Source: Alteromonas sp. KUL42
Lineage (GTDB): Bacteria; Pseudomonadota; Gammaproteobacteria; Enterobacterales; Alteromonadaceae
Reading direction: 5' to 3'
Length of the DNA stretch: 64,000 bases
NCBI RefSeq assembly: GCF_006538325.1
Contig: NZ_BJKK01000002.1
Span: forward strand, 248,001 to 312,000
Shown: positions 16,770 to 25,317 of the stretch, one piece after another
Position numbering within the stretch: the stretch's first letter is position 1
Layout of the letters: each line of letters begins with the position of its first letter
Position numbers and translations under genes: made by a program
Notes under the pieces: generated by a model
What the model was told of the DNA's origin: nothing
The model's input: the letters and a program-made list of their open reading frames with translations, nothing else
The model's database searches: none

Positions 16770-19535
16770 ATGCAACAAGTTGCCGCACATAAAACAGACC
16801 TTGCCGCATTGCCTTTTGCGGCGACTAACACGGCTAAAGCTGTCGAAACAGGCATTGATTCACAAAGTAAAAATCAAAACAGCGATGCATTTAAGAGTCT
16901 CTATCAAGAAGCAAGGTCTTCAAATAATAATGCATCGACACAAAGAGAGAGAACTGCTTCTTCTCAGAAACAGTCAAATAAGCAAGACTCTGATAAATAC
17001 AATTCTGAGCGTCAAACGGATGGCACTAGTAATCGAGTTGACCGAAATGAAAATGTCGAACGTGAAGTCAAAAAGTCGTCAACGAATAATCAGCATGATG
17101 TTAATCACAGAGGCCAAGATGCATCGCAAGGTAACACAGCAAATCATGCACAAAGTGCGCCTAAACAAGGTAAAGATAAGAATGCAGGCCATACCGATCT
17201 ACCCACAAATGACAAAAGTGATGATATCGCGTTAAGTGGGGGAACTGGAGTAAGCGGTGAAGGCGCGGAAGATACTGCCGTTCAAGCCATAGACTTACAT
17301 GGAAACCCTGTAGGCGGTGAAGCGCAACAAGAGGACTCTACAGACAGAGATCTGGTCAATGGTCTACCCGTTGAAGATAGTGCCGTAGAAGGTGAGCCAA
17401 TAGCTGGAAAACCAGGTGAAGGCGACATAATTGTTGACAATCCTATTGTGGCTGACCCTGTTGATACTAAATCTGAAGAGAATGTGATTTCAATCACAGA
17501 CGACTCTACACAGCGAGATAGTTCACTCGTTAATGTCGACGGTGTGGTCACGCAAGAGATAGCCAATGAAGCTGAATATGTTATCGGTGAAGGCGGAAAG
17601 AAAGATTCAGAGGCAGGTAGAATTGGAGAAACGGAACCCGAAGAACATAGTGAGCCTAGTGTCAATGATGGGACTTTGGATGATAATCAGTCAGTTGGCC
17701 TTGGCACTAACGGTGATGTTTTGTCGCAAGAAGATGCCATTTACGAAGCGCTCAAAAACAACGCCGAACACGATACGCAAATGCCATCGGTTGGTGGAAA
17801 CGGCGATGAAGCCGTAGACGGTACGTCTGAAGAAGCTGTTGATTGGCTTAGTTTTGTAGAGTCCATCATGAACAGAGGTAGCGATGATAGCAAAGGTAAT
17901 ACAGGAGTAGATGCTATCAATGTCTCAGAAAACGCTGAGCATCAACTCGAATCCATAAAACCACTACAGCCAGAATATACAGTTCAAACTGATGAAAACA
18001 ATGAGCTAGATGCAGTGACAACATCGTTTGAAGACATTATAAATTCGATAGAAGAAAAGGATATTGACGCGGTTGTCTCAGTGTTAGAAGAGATGGTGGC
18101 GGCGCTACAGCAAAGTTCTGATTCATTAGCCAGTAATACTGAAGCAAGCGCGTTGAATTCAAATGACGAACTAGCCAGTGCACTTAATTCTCTCAAGGCA
18201 CTTTTACAGAAGCTTACCGGTGCAGAAGGTAAAGAACCTGAATCATCGGAAGCATTAAATGATGCGCTTACCAACACATCGGGGAGCACAACTGAAGCAA
18301 CCGACGCTGCGAATTCTCAGGCACTGACTGGTATGCCAAATGCTACTGAGACGAACAGCAGTGGTGAATCGACAGTTGATATAAAAGCCATTAAGAGCAT
18401 TATTGATAGTGATGAAATTCTTTCTAAGTTGACACCAGAAGAAGCCTTTGTATTGAAGTTATTGGGGGATGAACTTCCTTCTAATGTGCAATTAGCGGCT
18501 GAGGAAGCAACGTCCTACTTAAGTGAATTAGCAACAAAATTGAGTGCGCTGAATGGTAAAGGAGCAGCCACTGGGGCCAGCGCTACATCGGTTAGTTCAA
18601 ATGATACTTCTAAAACTAGTGATAACAGTAATGTAGGTGCAGTCAATACAAATATCCTAGATGAAGGCCAGAACCTTTTAGCTGCTATCGCCGAAATGCC
18701 AGCTGAGACGGCCGCTAAAGCAACAGAAGCGTTCGCTGATAGAATGGTTGCTGCAATGCCCACTGGGCCGCAACAGCAAGTGGTTAAGAGTAACATTATT
18801 GCTGGTATAAACGAATTCCAACAGCAAGTGCAGCAAGGGCGAGAGCCAGGCATTGACCTTTCCGCTATTGTGGCTGACGCAACGAAAGAGGCAATGGTAT
18901 CAGCAGAAGTTGCTTCAAGTATGAACGCGCGCGTAGAAAGCCAAGCAAGTCAATTCTTGCAGTTAGTTAATAATACACAAAACACAGTGAATCAGGTGCT
19001 ACAAGGTCAACTTACTCAAGCCGACACCATGATTAACGAAAGTAATCAATTAAAAGCAGAAGCGTCAAAAAGTCAGCAGCAGTTCGAAGGATTCGATAAG
19101 GCAGTAAACATTCATAAGCCGGAAGGCCAGCAGCAGCTCAATGAAAAAATTCGCTGGATGGTAAACGCGCGTAACACAATGGCGGAAATACGTTTAGATC
19201 CACCTGAAATGGGTAGCATGCAAGTACGTGTTAATGTGTCTGGCGAAGCTGCGAGCGTAAGTTTTATCGTTCAATCACAACAGGCAAAAGATGCATTAGC
19301 GGATGCTATGCCCAAGCTGCGTGATATGTTAGCGGAGCAAGGGATTGAACTTGGTGATGCTCAGGTGAGAAAAGACAATTCTTCTGGTAGTGAAAATGGA
19401 GGGCAGCTTGCCGGTGAAAATGGGCAGTCTGGCCGCGGAGGACGCTCGGGTGATCACGATGGTATGGAAGACGGGCGTATTGTAGAGCAGGCAGTAAGTC
19501 GCCAAACTGTCGGTGGTATTGACTACTACGCATAG
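16770..19535 (+). CDS. fliK: Flagellar hook-length control protein FliK, unusually long
   Basis: This 921-residue protein has the FliK C-terminal hook-control domain at about 795-870, beginning RWMVNARNTMAEIRLDPPEM. It is the part that switches export specificity through FlhB. The first 780 residues are low-complexity, acidic and rich in Asp, Glu, Asn, Ser and Gln, with no fixed domain, and form the molecular ruler. FliK is about 400 residues in enteric bacteria and often 500-700 in marine relatives, so this one is long. The ATG follows AGGA at a rather long spacing. A terminal Gly/Ser/Asp-rich tail follows the domain. Confidence 0.9.
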   Translation: MQQVAAHKTDLAALPFAATNTAKAVETGIDSQSKNQNSDAFKSLYQEARSSNNNASTQRERTASSQKQSNKQDSDKYNSERQTDGTSNRVDRNENVEREVKKSSTNNQHDVNHRGQDASQGNTANHAQSAPKQGKDKNAGHTDLPTNDKSDDIALSGGTGVSGEGAEDTAVQAIDLHGNPVGGEAQQEDSTDRDLVNGLPVEDSAVEGEPIAGKPGEGDIIVDNPIVADPVDTKSEENVISITDDSTQRDSSLVNVDGVVTQEIANEAEYVIGEGGKKDSEAGRIGETEPEEHSEPSVNDGTLDDNQSVGLGTNGDVLSQEDAIYEALKNNAEHDTQMPSVGGNGDEAVDGTSEEAVDWLSFVESIMNRGSDDSKGNTGVDAINVSENAEHQLESIKPLQPEYTVQTDENNELDAVTTSFEDIINSIEEKDIDAVVSVLEEMVAALQQSSDSLASNTEASALNSNDELASALNSLKALLQKLTGAEGKEPESSEALNDALTNTSGSTTEATDAANSQALTGMPNATETNSSGESTVDIKAIKSIIDSDEILSKLTPEEAFVLKLLGDELPSNVQLAAEEATSYLSELATKLSALNGKGAATGASATSVSSNDTSKTSDNSNVGAVNTNILDEGQNLLAAIAEMPAETAAKATEAFADRMVAAMPTGPQQQVVKSNIIAGINEFQQQVQQGREPGIDLSAIVADATKEAMVSAEVASSMNARVESQASQFLQLVNNTQNTVNQVLQGQLTQADTMINESNQLKAEASKSQQQFEGFDKAVNIHKPEGQQQLNEKIRWMVNARNTMAEIRLDPPEMGSMQVRVNVSGEAASVSFIVQSQQAKDALADAMPKLRDMLAEQGIELGDAQVRKDNSSGSENGGQLAGENGQSGRGGRSGDHDGMEDGRIVEQAVSRQTVGGIDYYA

Positions 19536-19723
19536 AATGCTTCGCACAAAAAGTAGACAGTAAGTTTAACTGGACGTTTATCTATTGAGTGGTTTAGTGA
19601 AATAAAAAGCCACGAAAGGTTAGTTTAGCGCAAATATGCGACTATATTCGCAGATATGGGCATTGCCATTTTTGAGCGAAGCCTGATAATACGACTACAC
19701 AGTTTTTAATTGATGAGTTGCCC

Positions 19724-20263
19724 ATGGCTGAAGAAGAATTACAAGTTGAAGAAGGCGGTAAGAAAAAAGGCAAATTGATGCTTATTATCATTATTGCCTT
19801 GGTGTTGGTTGGTGGCGGTGGTGCTGCTTACTTTTTCTTATTCTCTGGCAGTGATGAACCTGCTGCTGAACAACTTGCCGAAGCCGACGCAGCAGTCGCG
19901 AGTGCCCCTGCTACAGGCGGCGCGGGTGGTAAAGCTGAAATGGGAACAGCATTGTACGTAGCTATGCCTCGCCCCTTTGTTTTTAATGTACCAGGTTCAG
20001 GTCGCGATAGGCTGGTACAAATTAAGGTTCAGCTTTTAGTGCGAGGCTCCGATAACGAAGAATTGGCTAAAACCCATATTCCACTTATTGAAGGAACATT
20101 GCTGCAAGCCTTTAGTATGTCTAACGCAGACGATTTAATTACTGAGGCGGGCAAAATTGAACTCAGGGAACAAGCGGTAACAGAAGTTCAAAAAGCGCTT
20201 AAAGAGATTGAAGGTCGAGATGTGGTTGAACGCGTACTTTTCACGGGCTTTGTGATGCAGTAA
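19724..20263 (+). CDS. fliL: Flagellar basal body protein FliL
   Basis: The ATG at 19724 is chosen (TTG at 19718 is in frame). The 179-residue protein has a short acidic/basic cytoplasmic N-terminus and one membrane helix at about 19-42 (LMLIIIIALVLVGGGG). An Ala/Gly linker leads to the periplasmic stomatin-like FliL domain, starting at the YVAMPRPFVFNVPG segment. FliL forms rings around the stator units and supports torque. It starts the fliLMNOPQR group. Confidence 0.92.
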   Translation: MAEEELQVEEGGKKKGKLMLIIIIALVLVGGGGAAYFFLFSGSDEPAAEQLAEADAAVASAPATGGAGGKAEMGTALYVAMPRPFVFNVPGSGRDRLVQIKVQLLVRGSDNEELAKTHIPLIEGTLLQAFSMSNADDLITEAGKIELREQAVTEVQKALKEIEGRDVVERVLFTGFVMQ

Positions 20264-20297
20264 CTACTGCATACGAGTTTTTAAATAGGTAAAGACT

Positions 20298-21356
20298 GTG
20301 AGTGATTTATTATCCCAAGACGAAATCGATGCCCTCTTGCACGGGGTTGACGATGTAGAGGAAGATGAGGTTGGTGGTTCTGACTCCGACGCATCTACGC
20401 TCGAATACGACTTCTCTTCACAGGATAGAATAGTACGTGGGCGCATGCCTACTCTCGAAATTGTTAACGAACGCTTTGCTCGCCATATGCGAGTCAGCTT
20501 GTTTAATATGATGCGCCGTTCAGCTGAAGTATCAATTAATGGTATTCAGATGATAAAGTTCGGCGAATATATACATACCCTGTTTGTTCCAACTAGCTTA
20601 AATATGGTGAGGTTCCGTCCTCTTAAAGGTACTGGGCTTATCACCATGGAAGCGCGGCTTGTCTTCATTTTGGTAGATAACTTTTTTGGTGGCGATGGAC
20701 GCTATCATGCCAAAATCGAAGGGCGAGAGTTCACACCTACCGAGCGTCGAATTATTCAGATGCTTTTGAAGATTATTTTTGAGGATTACAAAGAAGCGTG
20801 GGCACCAGTTATGGACGTGTCTTTTGAGTACCTCGACTCAGAAGTAAACCCCGCGATGGCCAATATTGTAAGCCCTACTGAAGTCGTCGTTATCAGCTCT
20901 TTCCATATTGAACTCGATGGCGGTGGTGGTGATTTTCACGTGTCATTGCCTTACTCGATGTTAGAACCAATCCGAGAATTATTAGACGCTGGTGTTCAAA
21001 GTGATAAAGAAGATACCGATCTTCGATGGAGCAAAGCATTACGCGACGAAATAATGGATGTGAAGGTGGCATTAACCACCCACATGTTAGATGTAAATGT
21101 GCCTCTTCGAGACGTTATGGAATTCAAACCGGGCGATATTATTCCGGTTGAAATGCCTGAAACAATTACGGTGCTAATCGAGGATTTGCCAACGTTTAGA
21201 GCAAAGTTGGGGCGTTCAAGAGACAATTTAGCACTTAAGATCGTTGAGAAAATCGCAAGACCGACTTCTGTGAAGTCTGAGTTACAATTATTAACCCGCG
21301 GTGGGCGTATTATTGATAATGACGCTGAACTGCAAGTACTCGAAGAAGACCTGTAA
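20298..21356 (+). CDS. fliM: Flagellar motor switch protein FliM
   Basis: The gene starts with GTG at 20298. The N-terminal peptide LLSQDEIDALL is the CheY-phosphate binding segment. The middle CheC-like domain (about 50-230) and the C-terminal SpoA domain (about 255-330) follow. At 352 residues it has the family length. It forms the C-ring wall with FliG and FliN and receives the chemotaxis signal from CheY. Confidence 0.95.
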   Translation: MSDLLSQDEIDALLHGVDDVEEDEVGGSDSDASTLEYDFSSQDRIVRGRMPTLEIVNERFARHMRVSLFNMMRRSAEVSINGIQMIKFGEYIHTLFVPTSLNMVRFRPLKGTGLITMEARLVFILVDNFFGGDGRYHAKIEGREFTPTERRIIQMLLKIIFEDYKEAWAPVMDVSFEYLDSEVNPAMANIVSPTEVVVISSFHIELDGGGGDFHVSLPYSMLEPIRELLDAGVQSDKEDTDLRWSKALRDEIMDVKVALTTHMLDVNVPLRDVMEFKPGDIIPVEMPETITVLIEDLPTFRAKLGRSRDNLALKIVEKIARPTSVKSELQLLTRGGRIIDNDAELQVLEEDL

Positions 21357-21373
21357 GGTAAAGGGGAGTTCCC

Positions 21374-21778
21374 ATGAGTGAAGATGGTATGGACGATTGG
21401 GCTGCGGCAATGGCCGAGCAAGCCGAGTCTGAAGCAGAACAAGACGGCTCGAATGATGATGTTCAGGTAGCTGAACTTGATGAGTTGACTGATGACGCAC
21501 CAATTACTCAGGAAGAGAAGAAAAAACTGGATACTATTTTGGACATTCCAGTTACTATTTCTATGGAAGTAGGTCGCAGTCAAATTAGTATTCGAAATCT
21601 GCTACAGTTGAATCAGGGGTCTGTGGTTGAACTCGATCGTGTAGCGGGTGAGCCATTAGATGTATTAGTTAATGGCACGTTGATTGCTCATGGTGAAGTA
21701 GTAGTAGTTAACGACAAATTCGGTATTCGATTAACGGATGTTATCAGTCAAATTGAGAGAATTAAGAAACTCAGATAA
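21374..21778 (+). CDS. fliN: Flagellar motor switch protein FliN
   Basis: The 134-residue protein has a long acidic N-terminus and a C-terminal SpoA domain (about 55-134) with LLQLNQGSVVELDRVAGEPL and NDKFGIRLTDVI. It forms the base of the C-ring and binds FliH. It starts 17 bases after fliM. Confidence 0.95.
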   Translation: MSEDGMDDWAAAMAEQAESEAEQDGSNDDVQVAELDELTDDAPITQEEKKKLDTILDIPVTISMEVGRSQISIRNLLQLNQGSVVELDRVAGEPLDVLVNGTLIAHGEVVVVNDKFGIRLTDVISQIERIKKLR

Positions 21779-21806
21779 AACTTCTTATATATTAAGGGGC
21801 TGCGCA

Positions 21807-22250
21807 ATGCTGCCCCTGTTCTTCAGCCCTGTTTCAGGGGCGCAATCCACTCAGTCAATTACGAATCCCACTTCCGTACTGTCAATTTTTCTCTCGCTTC
21901 TTCTTGTGGTGGGGGTCATATTTGCGCTCGCTTACGTAATGCGACGATTTAATGTCACCTCAATGGGTAGTCATCAGATGAAAGTGATTTCTAGTATGGT
22001 TGCAGGGACAAAAGAAAAAATAATGGTGATCCAAGTGGGTGATGAACAGCATCTTATTGGCGTAACCAGTCAAACCATCACGCATTTAAGTAAGCTGGAA
22101 AAGCCGTTAGATTCATCTACAACGAAAAATGAGCAAAGTGAATTAGGCGGTCATCGAGATTTTAAGCAAACTCTCGTAAGCGCCATGGCGGGCAAGCTAA
22201 ATCCCTCACGTGAAAAAGATAATTACAAGGACAAATCAACAGATGCATAA
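21807..22250 (+). CDS. fliO: Flagellar export gate assembly protein FliO
   Basis: ATG 21807 is preferred because AAGGGG precedes it; an upstream ATG overlaps fliN. The product has 147 residues with one membrane helix (about 25-50, [20 protein letters not shown]) followed by a basic cytoplasmic domain with [19 protein letters not shown]. FliO helps assemble the FliP/FliQ/FliR export gate. It overlaps the fliP start by 8 bases. Confidence 0.88.
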   Translation: MLPLFFSPVSGAQSTQSITNPTSVLSIFLSLLLVVGVIFALAYVMRRFNVTSMGSHQMKVISSMVAGTKEKIMVIQVGDEQHLIGVTSQTITHLSKLEKPLDSSTTKNEQSELGGHRDFKQTLVSAMAGKLNPSREKDNYKDKSTDA

Positions 22251-23001
22251 GTTTGCGGCATTCACTGTATTAATTGTATTTCTGTTACTGTGGGGGGCGC
22301 CAGCCCATGCTCAGCAAGGCATATCTGCGGTAACGGTTGTGACTAATAGCGACGGTACTCAAGATTACAGCATGACCTTGCAAGCGCTGTTTATTATGAC
22401 TGCGCTCAGCCTTATTCCCGCTTTTATCATGATGATGACGTCGTTTACGCGTATTATTATTGTATTGTCTATTTTGCGCCAAGCTATTGGTCTTCAGCAA
22501 TCGCCTTCTAACCAAATTCTTATCGGTGTTAGTTTGTTTCTTTCTATGTTTATCATGGCGCCAGTGTTTGAAGAAGTAAATGCAAGGGCACTACAGCCTT
22601 ATTTAAATGAAGAGTTAACCAGTAAAGAAGCCCTTGAGCAGGCGAAAGGGCCAATGCGCGCATTTATGTTATCGCAAACACGAGTGAAAGACTTAGAGAC
22701 CTTTGTTCGCATTGCTGGTGATGAAGGTAAATACGATGATACCGATCAAGTACCGCTCAACATTCTTATTCCTGCATTTGTAACCAGTGAATTAAAAACC
22801 GCCTTTCAGATAGGGTTTATGTTGTTTATTCCCTTTCTCATCATTGATTTGGTTGTTGCTTCTATCTTGATGGCCATGGGTATGATGATGCTATCACCCA
22901 TGATTGTCTCTCTGCCATTTAAGTTAATGCTGTTTGTACTTGTTGATGGTTGGAATCTTATTTTTGGCACGCTTGCCACAAGTTTTGGTATGGGTGTGTA
23001 G
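22243..23001 (+). CDS. fliP: Flagellar export gate protein FliP
   Basis: ATG 22243, with AAGGA upstream, gives 252 residues. An N-terminal cleavable signal peptide ends near APAHAQQG, which is characteristic of FliP. Four membrane helices follow. [20 protein letters not shown] and [13 protein letters not shown] are the family hallmarks. Five FliP molecules with FliQ and FliR form the export pore. Confidence 0.95.
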   Translation: MHKFAAFTVLIVFLLLWGAPAHAQQGISAVTVVTNSDGTQDYSMTLQALFIMTALSLIPAFIMMMTSFTRIIIVLSILRQAIGLQQSPSNQILIGVSLFLSMFIMAPVFEEVNARALQPYLNEELTSKEALEQAKGPMRAFMLSQTRVKDLETFVRIAGDEGKYDDTDQVPLNILIPAFVTSELKTAFQIGFMLFIPFLIIDLVVASILMAMGMMMLSPMIVSLPFKLMLFVLVDGWNLIFGTLATSFGMGV

Positions 23002-23009
23002 GGGGGCTT

Positions 23010-23279
23010 ATGTCACCAGAAGTCTTCGTAGAAATTTTGCGCGAAGCCATGTACATGGTTATCGTGCTGGTATCGGCAGTAATTGTCCCCAGTCTTATTG
23101 TGGGGTTGGTGGTTGCTGTATTTCAAGCCGCTACCAGTATCAACGAGCAAACGATGAGTTTTCTACCTCGTCTGCTTGTTACTTTACTTGCCCTTAGTTG
23201 GGGCGGAAATTGGTTGGTACAGCAGTTGATGGATTTCACCTTCCGCATGGTCGATTTGATCCCACAAGTCGTGGGGTAA
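23010..23279 (+). CDS. fliQ: Flagellar export gate protein FliQ
   Basis: ATG 23010 follows a GGGGGG stretch and lies 9 bases after the fliP stop. The 89-residue protein has two membrane helices and the conserved QAATSINEQTMSF turn between them. It is part of the FliPQR gate. Confidence 0.95.
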   Translation: MSPEVFVEILREAMYMVIVLVSAVIVPSLIVGLVVAVFQAATSINEQTMSFLPRLLVTLLALSWGGNWLVQQLMDFTFRMVDLIPQVVG

Positions 23280-23288
23280 TGGTGTTTC

Positions 23289-24068
23289 ATGGAAGTTGAA
23301 CTGTCGACGGTCAATCAATTTCTAGCAGATTTACTGCTTCCTTTCATGCGTATTAGCGGCATGTTTGTGGCGATGATTGGCTTTAGTGCCAAGTCGATAC
23401 CTCCTCAAGTTCGCGCATTATTAGCTATATTGTTGACCCTAATTATTATGCCAATTATCCCGCCTTCCCCCATTGATAATTTGGTAGATGTGGGCACTTT
23501 CATGGAAGTGGTTCGCCAATTGGTCATTGGTGTTGCCATCGGTTTTATATCAATGATGGTACTTAATACCTTCGTGTTGGCCGGACAAGTTATTGCCATG
23601 CAAACAGGTCTGGGGTTCGCGTCTATCGTCGACCCTGTTAATGGCATAAACGTCCCCGCTGTTGGTCAGTTTTATCTTATATTGGCGACGTTGCTATTTT
23701 GGACGCTCGATGGTCATCTATCTATGATTTATATGATTGTATTGAGTTTTGACGCGTTTCCCATAGGCGAGGCATGGTGGACAGGCGATCAGTTTCGCGA
23801 CATCGCGCATTGGGGCGGGTGGATGTTTGTTTCGGCGTTAACACTTTCGTTAGCCCCTATTGTTTCATTACTGATTGTGAATTTGGCGTTTGGTGTTATG
23901 ACTAAAGCGGCTCCCCAATTAAATATTTTCAGTATCGGCTTTTCGATAGCGCAAGTCATGGGGTTGTTTATCATTTGGATAACGCTGGATAATTTCACTG
24001 CGCACTTTGAAACACAATGGTTACGGGCAGAACAGTTTATGTGTGAGCTGTTACGGGTATGTCCTTAA
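23289..24068 (+). CDS. fliR: Flagellar export gate protein FliR
   Basis: The 259-residue protein has about six membrane helices. It has the typical opening PFMRISGMFVAMIGFSAKSI and the middle QTGLGFASIVDPVNG motif. It is a single-copy component of the export pore and contacts FlhB. It lies 10 bases after fliQ and 18 bases before flhB. Confidence 0.95.
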   Translation: MEVELSTVNQFLADLLLPFMRISGMFVAMIGFSAKSIPPQVRALLAILLTLIIMPIIPPSPIDNLVDVGTFMEVVRQLVIGVAIGFISMMVLNTFVLAGQVIAMQTGLGFASIVDPVNGINVPAVGQFYLILATLLFWTLDGHLSMIYMIVLSFDAFPIGEAWWTGDQFRDIAHWGGWMFVSALTLSLAPIVSLLIVNLAFGVMTKAAPQLNIFSIGFSIAQVMGLFIIWITLDNFTAHFETQWLRAEQFMCELLRVCP

Positions 24069-24085
24069 TAGTAGGCAGCTAGAAT

Positions 24086-25210
24086 ATGGCAGATTCAAGC
24101 GAAAAAACAGAAGACCCCACGGGGAAAAAAATCGAGGATGCCCGGAAGAAAGGGCAGGTTGCGCGATCCCGTGAATTATCTACCACGCTGGTACTCATCG
24201 TTAGTGCTTTTATGTTTTTGTTCATTGGTAGTTGGATAGCAGAAGCTGTATTTAAACTTACCCAACGCATGTTTATTTTGTCTCGTGATGAAACCTATGA
24301 CTTAACCCATATGGCGGCGGCGTGGGGAGAAGCTTTTTCTGCAGTAAGCCTTCCTGTTTTATTCTATATGGTTATAGCTATGATAGCGGGTATTTACGGG
24401 TCGATCGCTCTTGGTGGCTATAATTTTACGTGGGAAGGCGCCAAGCCTAAAGCATCAAAGATAAGCCCACTTCAGGGCTTTAAACGCATGTTCGGGATGA
24501 ATGGCTTGGTTGAGTTACTTAAATCCATCGCTAAAGTAGTTTTGATTATTGGTTTGGCTATAGTGGCATTGCTTTATTTTGAAGACGAAGCCTTGCACTT
24601 AGATATGGAGCTTTATCCGGGCAATATTTTTCACGCGTTAGACATGCTTCAGTGGGCGTTTTTGATTTTAGTATGTGGCATGATCCCAATAGCACTAATA
24701 GATGTGCCGTATCAGATGTACAAACACAACAAAGAAATGAAAATGACCAAGCAGGAGGTTAAAGACGAGCGCAAGAATGCCGAAGGTGATCCTATGGTTA
24801 AAGGCCGAATTCGACGTCTTCAGTATCAAGCTGCAACAAGACGAATGATGCAGGAAGTGCCCAAGGCGGACGTCGTTGTCACAAACCCCACTCACTTCTC
24901 TGTGGCGATTAAGTACGATGAAAATGGCACCCGTGCTCCGGTATTAGTAGCCAAAGGTGCCGACGAGTTGGCTATGCATATTCGTAAGATTGCTACCGCT
25001 AACGATGTGCCGCTAATTCCGTCCCCAATGTTAGCTCGAGCAATTTATTACTCAACGGAAGTTGACGAAGAAGTACCAAATGCGCTGTTTATGGCGGTGG
25101 CCCAAGTGCTTGCTCATGTATATCAACTTAAGGCCCACAAAGCAGGGAAAGGTAAGCGACCTAAGCCGTTAAAACGGGATCTTCCAATACCACCAGAGTA
25201 CAGACGTTAG
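24086..25210 (+). CDS. flhB: Flagellar export switch protein FlhB
   Basis: The 374-residue protein opens with SEKTEDPTGKKIEDARKKGQ. It has four membrane helices and a cytoplasmic domain with the self-cleaving NPTH motif starting at Asn267. Cleavage there, together with FliK, switches export from rod/hook to filament proteins. The C-terminal tail is basic and proline-containing. It closes the fliL-flhB run before a 107-base gap. Confidence 0.95.
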   Translation: MADSSEKTEDPTGKKIEDARKKGQVARSRELSTTLVLIVSAFMFLFIGSWIAEAVFKLTQRMFILSRDETYDLTHMAAAWGEAFSAVSLPVLFYMVIAMIAGIYGSIALGGYNFTWEGAKPKASKISPLQGFKRMFGMNGLVELLKSIAKVVLIIGLAIVALLYFEDEALHLDMELYPGNIFHALDMLQWAFLILVCGMIPIALIDVPYQMYKHNKEMKMTKQEVKDERKNAEGDPMVKGRIRRLQYQAATRRMMQEVPKADVVVTNPTHFSVAIKYDENGTRAPVLVAKGADELAMHIRKIATANDVPLIPSPMLARAIYYSTEVDEEVPNALFMAVAQVLAHVYQLKAHKAGKGKRPKPLKRDLPIPPEYRR

Positions 25211-25246
25211 AAAGACTACATGTGTTCGAGGTTAAGTCGGACAAGA

Positions 25247-25262
25247 TGGCACGTTAGTTGAT
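25247..25262 (+). promoter_or_regulatory. Near-consensus sigma-54 site before flhA
   Basis: TGGCACGTTAGTTGAT fits TGGCACG-N4-TTG but has GA instead of GC at -12. It lies in the 107-base gap between flhB and flhA, 56 bases before the flhA ATG. It is a weaker call than the other sigma-54 sites. Confidence 0.5.
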
Positions 25263-25317
25263 ACAAGCCTATCAGAGAGTGTAAAGCGTCAATTTTCTGA
25301 TAGAGAGACATCAATCG

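Noticed and set aside
16780..17235. 151-codon plus-strand frame overlapping the start of fliK
   Set aside because: It is a second frame of the low-complexity fliK region, with Lys/Ile/Met-rich composition; fliK is clearly the real gene.
20996..21583. 195-codon minus-strand open frame opposite fliM and fliN
   Set aside because: It is a shadow of two well-supported genes; its product has no recognisable motif.
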